Shown here in pieces: positions 30,799 to 37,006 of a DNA stretch of 37,006 nt. The notes under the pieces were generated by a model. The model made no database searches, had not been told where the DNA came from, and saw nothing but the letters and a program-made list of their open reading frames with translations. The stretch comes from Asaia bogorensis. GTDB taxonomy: Bacteria; Pseudomonadota; Alphaproteobacteria; CACIAM-22H2. Within the stretch, counting starts at the first letter, position 1, and every line of letters starts with the position of its first letter. The stretch lies in assembly GCA_945892765.1 (NCBI GenBank), contig CAMDDQ010000005.1:1-37006 (forward strand), given 5' to 3'. The position numbers were made by a program, and so were the translations under genes.

Positions 30799-31901
30799 CG
30801 TGCCCGGAACGCGCCGAGCGCGGTGGCGACGGCTTGCATTTCATCCTCGCGGCCGATGGTGATGCGAAGTGCGTCGAGCAGGCCATAGGGTTCGAGGGCC
30901 CGGACGATGATGCCGCGCTCGTTGAGGGAACGATTGGCGGCCGCTGCCGTGTGGCGGCCTTCGCGGTCGAAATGGACAAGCACGAAATTACCGACGCTGG
31001 GCGACACGACAAAGCCATCGTCCCTGAGCCGGTCCGTAAGCCAGTCTCGCCACGTGTCGTTATGGATCCGCGCCTGGTCAGCAAATGCAACATCCTCCAG
31101 CGCCGCCACGGCCGCCGCCTGAGCCGCCGAATTGACGTTGAAGGGCGGGCGGACGCGGTTGAGAACATCGGCGATCGCCGGCGGGCAATAGGCCCAACCC
31201 AGTCGCAACCCGCCCATGGCATAGATCTTCGAGAACGTCCGCGTCATGACAACATTGGCGGCGGTGGACACCAGTTGAACGCCGGGCTCGTAGTCGTTGC
31301 GCTTAACGAACTCGGCATAGGCCGCGTCGATGACCAGCAGTACGTTTTCCGGCAATTTGGCGTGGAGCCTGCGTACCTCCTCGTCGGTCAAATAACTTCC
31401 CGTCGGATTGTTGGGGTTGGCGAGAAAGACGATTTTCGTCTTTGGCCCAACCCTCGACAGCAGAGCGTCGACATCGGTGCGGTAGTGCGTCTCCGGCGCG
31501 GTCACCGGGCGGGCGCCCGCCGCCAAGGCCGCCACCGGGTACATGACGAAGCCATATTGGCTATAGAGCACTTCGTCTCCCGGACCGGCATAGGCCTTGG
31601 CCAGCATTGTAAGAATTTCGTCGGAGCCGTTGCCGCATACGATGGCCTTGGCGTCGAGGCCGTGGTGGCGGGCGAGCGCCTGCCGCAGCTCTCCGGCGCT
31701 CCCGTCGGGGTAGCGGTACATCCGCTCGGCCATGGCCGTGTAAGCGGCGACGGCCCGAGGGCTAGGTCCGAGAGCGCTTTCGTTGGACGCAAGTTTGATA
31801 ACGCGTTTCATGCCGGGCAGCGACGACTTGCCGCCGACATAGGGCTCAAGCTCCATTATTCCGGGGCGAGGTGTTGGCAGAGCCATGGATTCAGCCAGCA
31901 T
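30795..31901 (-). CDS. hisC: Histidinol-phosphate (or aromatic/prephenate) aminotransferase, HisC family
   Basis: KLASNESALGPSPRAVAAY, GNGSDEIL, NPNNPTGSYL, RTFSKIYAMGGLRLGW (PLP lysine). Confidence 0.92.
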   Translation of the reverse strand: MLAESMALPTPRPGIMELEPYVGGKSSLPGMKRVIKLASNESALGPSPRAVAAYTAMAERMYRYPDGSAGELRQALARHHGLDAKAIVCGNGSDEILTMLAKAYAGPGDEVLYSQYGFVMYPVAALAAGARPVTAPETHYRTDVDALLSRVGPKTKIVFLANPNNPTGSYLTDEEVRRLHAKLPENVLLVIDAAYAEFVKRNDYEPGVQLVSTAANVVMTRTFSKIYAMGGLRLGWAYCPPAIADVLNRVRPPFNVNSAAQAAAVAALEDVAFADQARIHNDTWRDWLTDRLRDDGFVVSPSVGNFVLVHFDREGRHTAAAANRSLNERGIIVRALEPYGLLDALRITIGREDEMQAVATALGAFRAR

Positions 31902-32772
31902 CGGGGCCGAGCAACTCGGCGCCGGTCAGAGGCGTCGCACAGGCGCCGAGCGGAATGATCCGTTTGACCGCAGTGCCGGGTTGTTTGACCAGCGCGGCCA
32001 GCCGGGAATCGCTGGGGGCGACATAGTCGGCCACCTCCACCCAATTCTGCCACAGCAGCGGATCCTCGCTGACGCGCAGGGCGGCGAAGACCCTCGGGGC
32101 AAGACCGGCTTCGGTCAGAGCCGTGCGTAGCCGCGCCCGGCTGATCTCACCTTCGGTCTCGATCACCAAGAAAGCATGGTCGCGGCCGGTCGGCTCCGGC
32201 CAATGCGCGGCAATGACCAGGGCCGATTTGTCCTCGCGTCCGTTGCCGGACCCGGCGAAGGGCAGACGGGCGACGATTCGCGGCGCCTTCTTTTCCTCGG
32301 CGAGAAGCGTCCGCCACCAAGGATCGGCCTCGCCATCCTCGGGCTCGGGCAGCACCCCAACCGCGGCGGCGCCCTCCATCACCGCACGCACGACCTGGCG
32401 CACGGAACGGTACTGAGCGATCGGCGTGAGGCCGCCGAAATGATCGCGCGCCAAATCGCGATACCCATCGGAGGCGTCTGCTTCATAGACGGCCACTGAA
32501 AATGGTCCCTGCAGGCCAACCAGGGCGGACATTAGCTGCCGCCAGATATTAACCAATACGGGACGGGGAAACGGACCTCGGTGCCGCCTCACCAGCCGGC
32601 GCACCACGGAAGCCTCGCGGCCGGGCCGAAAGCGGCTCCCGCCATCGGCTTCTTTTAGGGCGGCAATTCGCTGGACGACTTCGGTTCGACGCATTAGCAG
32701 GTCGTGCATAGCGTCGTCGATGTCGTCGATCTGCCGCCGCAGGTCTTCAAGCGATGTTTGGATGACCGTCAT
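31891..32772 (-). CDS. Chorismate mutase with a long C-terminal extension
   Basis: SLEDLRRQIDDIDDAMHDLLMRRTEVVQRIAALK AroQ-type CM helix; ~200-aa C-terminal part. ATG at 32772; the ORF-track N-terminal extension is implausible. Confidence 0.88.
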   Translation of the reverse strand: MTVIQTSLEDLRRQIDDIDDAMHDLLMRRTEVVQRIAALKEADGGSRFRPGREASVVRRLVRRHRGPFPRPVLVNIWRQLMSALVGLQGPFSVAVYEADASDGYRDLARDHFGGLTPIAQYRSVRQVVRAVMEGAAAVGVLPEPEDGEADPWWRTLLAEEKKAPRIVARLPFAGSGNGREDKSALVIAAHWPEPTGRDHAFLVIETEGEISRARLRTALTEAGLAPRVFAALRVSEDPLLWQNWVEVADYVAPSDSRLAALVKQPGTAVKRIIPLGACATPLTGAELLGPDAG

Positions 32773-32943
32773 GAAGCGTTTTCGCACAATGCGACGGGTG
32801 GTGAGTAGTACTCCGCGGTGCCGCCAAAAGCAAAGTAAAAGCCATGCCAAGTTGGGTGTCGCCGACCTTGCCCTCGCCCCCCGCCTATGCCAGCTTGCCG
32901 GCCTCAGTCCGCTGTACAAGCGATCCTTTTGGAAGCCAGAAAG

Positions 32944-34116
32944 ATGGCCCAACTGCAACCGCGCCATCACAACCTTCATTTACCCGGCGTGACTCTACCG
33001 GGGCATCGGTTCGCTATCGGCCCCGAATCGCCGCTGCGCCTCGATTGCGGCGTGAGTCTCTCGCGGGTGGACGTCGCGTACCAGACCTATGGGCAGCTAA
33101 ACGCCGACCGCAGCAACGCCATTCTCGTCTGCCATGCCTTGAGCGGCGATCAGTTCGTCATGGAGCGGCACCCTGTCACGGGCCGCGAGGGCTGGTGGGA
33201 AAACATGGTCGGCCCCGGGCTGACCCTCGACACTAACCGGTATTTCGTGATCTGCGCCAATGTCGTGGGCGGCTGCATGGGCACCACCGGCCCCAGCGAT
33301 ATCGACCCGGCGACGGGTAAACCCTACGGCCTGGCCTTTCCCCTGATCACGATCGCCGACATGGTGCGCGCGCAAAAGCTCCTGATTGATCACCTGGGCA
33401 TCGAATCGCTCTTTTGCGTCACTGGCGGCTCGATGGGCGGCATGCAGGCGCTGCAATGGGCGGTCAGTTATCCCGATCGAGTCTTCACCTGCGTACCGAT
33501 CGCGGCCGCGGCCAGGCATTCCGCCCAAAACATTGCGTTCCACGAAGTCGGCCGCCAGGCGATCATGGCCGATCCCGATTGGTGCGGCGGCGATTACCTC
33601 GCTCACGACAAACGGCCGCGGCGGGGCCTGGCGGTGGCCCGCATGGCGGCGCATATCACTTATTTGTCGGAGGCGGCGCTGCACCGGAAATTCGGCCGCA
33701 ACCTTCAGGATCGCCGCGAAGTTGCCTATGGCTTCGACGCCGATTTCCAGGTCGAAAGTTATCTTCGCCATCAAGGCAGCGCCTTTGTTGAGCGTTTCGA
33801 CGCCAACTCCTATCTCTACATCACCCGCGCCATGGATTATTTCGACCTGGCCTCCGAACATGGCGGGTTGCTGGCCAACGCCTTCCGGGGAACCAAGTCG
33901 CGGTTCTGCGTGATTTCCTTCACGAGCGACTGGCTGTTCCCGACGACGCAGAGCCGGGAAGTTGTCCACGCCCTCAACGCCGTGGCCGCCAATGTCAGCT
34001 TCGTGGAAATCGCCACCGACAAGGGCCATGACGCTTTCCTGCTCGACGTGCCGGAATTCCTCGCGACCTTCTCCGGCTTTCTCAACGGCGCGGCCGAACA
34101 TCGCGGCGTGAAATAG
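32944..34116 (+). CDS. metX: Homoserine O-acetyltransferase
   Basis: [68 protein letters not shown]. Start may alternatively be 32887. Confidence 0.95.
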   Translation: MAQLQPRHHNLHLPGVTLPGHRFAIGPESPLRLDCGVSLSRVDVAYQTYGQLNADRSNAILVCHALSGDQFVMERHPVTGREGWWENMVGPGLTLDTNRYFVICANVVGGCMGTTGPSDIDPATGKPYGLAFPLITIADMVRAQKLLIDHLGIESLFCVTGGSMGGMQALQWAVSYPDRVFTCVPIAAAARHSAQNIAFHEVGRQAIMADPDWCGGDYLAHDKRPRRGLAVARMAAHITYLSEAALHRKFGRNLQDRREVAYGFDADFQVESYLRHQGSAFVERFDANSYLYITRAMDYFDLASEHGGLLANAFRGTKSRFCVISFTSDWLFPTTQSREVVHALNAVAANVSFVEIATDKGHDAFLLDVPEFLATFSGFLNGAAEHRGVK

Positions 34117-34749
34117 ATGGATGGAGACGCGGCCGCGCGGACCAATGTCATCCGCGTCGATCTCCAGCTCGTCGCCGATATGGTGGCCGCGCGTAGCCGC
34201 GTGCTCGATGTCGGCTGTGGCGATGGCGCGCTTCTCGACTACCTCATACATTTCAAGCAGGTCGATGGCCGGGGCGTGGAACTCAGCCAGGCCGGGGTCA
34301 ATGCCTGCGTCCGCCATGGGCTTTCGGTCATTCAGGGCGACGCCGATACCGATCTCAAGGATTACCCTTCGGACGCTTTCGACTACGTTATCCTGAGCCA
34401 GACCCTGCAGGCGACGCGCGACCCGCGCATCGCGCTTCGCCAGCTCGTCCGCATCGGGCACCGCGCGATCGTGTCGTTCTCGAATTTCGGATTTTGGCGT
34501 GTGCGCTGGCACCTAGCGTGGCATGGGCGGATGCCGGTGGCCGAGGCGCGGGGGCTTTTTTGGTACGACACGCCCAACATCCATCCCTGCACTATCACTG
34601 ATTTCGTCGATCTGTGCCGGGAGTTGGACATCGCCATCGAAAGCGGTCTGGCGCTGGATCGCCGTGGCCGCACGCGCCGGCTCAACTCGCCCGGTTTCTT
34701 CGCCAATCTGTTCGGCGAACAGGCCGTGTTTTTGTTGCGGCGGCCTTAG
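34117..34749 (+). CDS. metW: Methionine biosynthesis protein MetW
   Basis: VLDVGCGDGALLDYLIHFKQVDGRGVELSQAGVNACVRHGLSVIQGDADTDL; begins directly after the metX stop. Confidence 0.95.
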   Translation: MDGDAAARTNVIRVDLQLVADMVAARSRVLDVGCGDGALLDYLIHFKQVDGRGVELSQAGVNACVRHGLSVIQGDADTDLKDYPSDAFDYVILSQTLQATRDPRIALRQLVRIGHRAIVSFSNFGFWRVRWHLAWHGRMPVAEARGLFWYDTPNIHPCTITDFVDLCRELDIAIESGLALDRRGRTRRLNSPGFFANLFGEQAVFLLRRP

Positions 34750-35519
34750 CGCGCGATATCAGCGGGGGCAGGGAAGGCGTTAGGCGAAACGCGCAATCGG
34801 CTGGCGCTCTGGATTGCCGGGGCATGTTCGGTTCGTCGCCGGCGTGGATCGCGTGCCGCGGAGGCGCCGTAGAGCTGTTTGCCGGCCTCGACCAAAACCA
34901 CACCGGCGAAACCCGGGAACCAGCGTTGGCCGATTTGCTCCCAGGCCGAAGCGGAGCCGAGAAGCACCCGCCGCCGGCTGGGCGGCACGAACAATGCCCC
35001 GGCATTTTCCATGGGGGCGAACATCGTGTCGCGCAGCAGCCGCGAAAGCTGGCCCGTGGAATAGGGGAGGCCCTGGCCAAAGGGCGTGCGGTCGGTACGC
35101 GCCCAGATGCCGCGGCGGTTGGGCACCACCGCAATCAGGCGGCCGTCGCCCGACAATACCCGCCATATCTCTCGCAGCATCGGGCGTAGCTGTTCGCTGC
35201 ATTCCACGGCATGGACCAATAACACGCGGTCGAAGGACAGGTCGGGAAAAGGCAGTTCCGTCTCGTCGGAAAGGGCCACAATGTTGCGTGCGTCCGGCGG
35301 CCAGCGCAGGACGCCTTGCGCCGCCGGCATCACGGAAACAACACGTTCGGCCTCCTCGCGAAACGGCAGGATGAAGGGAACCGGATAACCCAGGCCAAGT
35401 ACCCGCATTCCCCGCACGTCCGGCCACAACACACGCAGCTGGCGGCGGATCATGCGCCGCGCCACCTGCCCGAGGCTGGAGGTATAGAAGTCGCGAAGGT
35501 CGATAACGTCGGTCCACAT
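34746..35519 (-). CDS. SAM-dependent methyltransferase (type 11)
   Basis: VLGLGYPVPFILPFREEAERVVSVMPAAQG, ETELPFPDLSFDRVLLVHAVE, REIWRVLSGDGRLIAVVPNRRGIWAR. Confidence 0.88.
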   Translation of the reverse strand: MWTDVIDLRDFYTSSLGQVARRMIRRQLRVLWPDVRGMRVLGLGYPVPFILPFREEAERVVSVMPAAQGVLRWPPDARNIVALSDETELPFPDLSFDRVLLVHAVECSEQLRPMLREIWRVLSGDGRLIAVVPNRRGIWARTDRTPFGQGLPYSTGQLSRLLRDTMFAPMENAGALFVPPSRRRVLLGSASAWEQIGQRWFPGFAGVVLVEAGKQLYGASAARDPRRRRTEHAPAIQSASRLRVSPNAFPAPADIAR

Positions 35520-35589
35520 CGATGTCAGTCTAAACCATCGAACGCCGCAATGGGCTCACCGATCCGACTTCCCGGAATTACTGACGGGT

Positions 35590-35606
35590 CAAGGGCGAAG
35601 CCCTTG
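35590..35606 (-). other. Perfect hairpin CAAGGGC-TTC-GCCCTTG just downstream of the pyruvate kinase stop
   Basis: 7-bp stem, 3-nt loop (CAAGGGCGAAGCCCTTG on +); no U-tract, so not a classical terminator. Confidence 0.55.
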
Positions 35607-35608
35607 GG

Positions 35609-37006
35609 TTATTCGACCCAGGCGATACGCAACAAATTGGTGGCGCCGGGTGTGCCGAAGGGCACGCCCGCGGTGATCGCCAAGGAATCGCCGCGTTTGG
35701 CGAAGCCTTCGCGCAGCGCGACGCTGCAAGCCTTTTGCACCATTTCGTCGATGCTATGCACGTCTTCGGTCTGGGCGTTGTGGATGCCCCAGGCCAGCGT
35801 CAGCCGCCGGGCCGTCGCCGGATTGGGGGTCAGCGATAGGATGGGCACCTCCGGCCGTTCGCGTGAGGCGCGGAGCGCAGTCGAGCCCGAGCTGGTGAAA
35901 GTCACGATGGCCGCGGTCGAAATCGTGTGCGCCACCTGGCGAGCGGCGGCGGTGATCGCGTCAGCCGCCGTGGCTTCGGGGTCGGCGCGGTCGGCGTTGA
36001 GGATGCGGCGGTGCAGCGGATCGGCTTCGACCCGGTGAATGATCCGGCTCATCACCGCCACCGCTTCGATGGGATATTGGCCCGCCGCCGTCTCCGCCGA
36101 CAACATGACCGCGTCGCCGCCATCATAAACAGCGGTCGCGACGTCGGACGCCTCGGCGCGGGTCGGTGATGGCGAATGCACCATCGAATCCAGCATCTGG
36201 GTGGCGACGACCACCGGTTTGCCGGCCCGGCGGCAAGCGCGCACGATGCGTTTTTGCAGGATGGGGACGTCTTCGGTCAGCATCTCGACGCCCAGATCGC
36301 CACGGGCGACCATGACCGCGTCGGACAATTCGAGGATGGCGTCGAGATGTTCGATCGCCTGCGGCTTTTCCAGCTTCGCCAGGATCCCCGCCCGGTTGCC
36401 GACCAGTTTGCGCGCCTCGGTGATGTCTTCGGGCCGCTGCACGAAGGACAACGCCACCCAGTTGGTTCCAAGCTCTAGCGCATGGGCGAGGTCTTTATGG
36501 TCCTTTGCCGTCAACGGGGAGACCGGCAGCACGACATTGGGGACGTTGACGCCTTTGCGATCGGAAAGATCGCCACCCACGATGATGTCGGTTTCCGCGA
36601 AATCGATGCCGCACCGCGCCACGGTAAGGCGCACGCGCCCATCGTCGAGGAGCAGCTCCGTACCCGGTGTCAGGGCGGCGAATACCTCGGGGTGCGGCAG
36701 CGGCGCCCGAAATATGTCGCCCGGCGCGCGGTCGAGGTCGAGGCGAAAGCCCTGGCCGGCGGTCAGACGGACGGGTCCCTCCCGAAACCGGCCGAGCCGC
36801 AGTTTCGGACCCTGCAGATCGGAGAGGATGCCGATTGGCCGGCCGGTACGTTTCTCGAGGTTGCGGATCGCGGCGAACCGCGCGGCATGGTCTTCGGGGG
36901 TGCCATGGCTGAAATTGAGCCGAAAGACATCCGCGCCCGCCTCAAAGAGCTCCGCGATACGCCCCGGCGTCGAACTGGCGGGGCCGAGGGTGGCGACGAT
37001 CTTGGT
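35609..37006 (-). CDS. pyk: Pyruvate kinase, N-terminus cut by the window edge
   Basis: Minus frame open to the edge: TKIVATLGPASSTPGRIAELFEAGADVFRLNFSHGTPEDH...ILSDLQGPKLRLG...; VMVARGDLGVE, VVATQMLDSM. ORF-track start at 36634 is internal. Confidence 0.95.
   Translation of the reverse strand, partial: TKIVATLGPASSTPGRIAELFEAGADVFRLNFSHGTPEDHAARFAAIRNLEKRTGRPIGILSDLQGPKLRLGRFREGPVRLTAGQGFRLDLDRAPGDIFRAPLPHPEVFAALTPGTELLLDDGRVRLTVARCGIDFAETDIIVGGDLSDRKGVNVPNVVLPVSPLTAKDHKDLAHALELGTNWVALSFVQRPEDITEARKLVGNRAGILAKLEKPQAIEHLDAILELSDAVMVARGDLGVEMLTEDVPILQKRIVRACRRAGKPVVVATQMLDSMVHSPSPTRAEASDVATAVYDGGDAVMLSAETAAGQYPIEAVAVMSRIIHRVEADPLHRRILNADRADPEATAADAITAAARQVAHTISTAAIVTFTSSGSTALRASRERPEVPILSLTPNPATARRLTLAWGIHNAQTEDVHSIDEMVQKACSVALREGFAKRGDSLAITAGVPFGTPGATNLLRIAWVE

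Noticed and set aside
32773-32943. SAM-type riboswitch upstream of metX
   Set aside because: SAM-II-like elements precede metX in some alphaproteobacteria, so I checked; I could not find the characteristic GCUAAA..AAGG core or pseudoknot arrangement.
32773-32979. 69-aa N-terminal extension of the chorismate mutase in the ORF track
   Set aside because: Not CM-like and overlaps the start of the divergent metX; ATG 32772 gives a normal CM N-terminus.
33097-34512. 471-aa minus-strand ORF opposite metX/metW
   Set aside because: Shadow ORF spanning two well-supported genes.

Overview
The window is high-GC, gene-dense chromosomal DNA from an alphaproteobacterium. Rhodospirillales-like is an inference from gene content and neighbourhoods. 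It reads mostly as conserved housekeeping modules: (1) phoR-pstS-pstC phosphate regulon, minus strand, with a clear Pho box; (2) a patatin-like phospholipase convergent with maeB; (3) mutS-GNAT-glnD-(small ORF)-murJ-trpS; (4) TauE/SafE exporter-TIGR02186 protein-universal stress protein; (5) tldD with a small secreted Pro/Ala-rich protein; (6) DUF3422; (7) an aa3 cytochrome oxidase operon coxB-ctaD-ctaB-ctaF-like-ctaG-ctaE-DUF983-surf1; (8) an M32 carboxypeptidase and a DUF2125 protein; (9) a chorismate mutase-hisC-tyrC operon, minus strand; (10) metX-metW; (11) a methyltransferase and a truncated pyruvate kinase. I see no mobile elements, CRISPR arrays, phage genes, defence islands, tRNAs or rRNAs, and no convincing new multi-gene system. 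The best leads are local: a probable internal deletion/frameshift at the patatin C-terminus; two -10-like elements placed so that transcription would start at the A of the ATG (glnD, surf1), suggesting leaderless mRNAs; a chorismate mutase with an apparently degenerate PDT/ACT-like tail; and poorly characterised accessory proteins in the cox and TauE modules. All calls come from reading the sequence and the ORF track; no searches were run.
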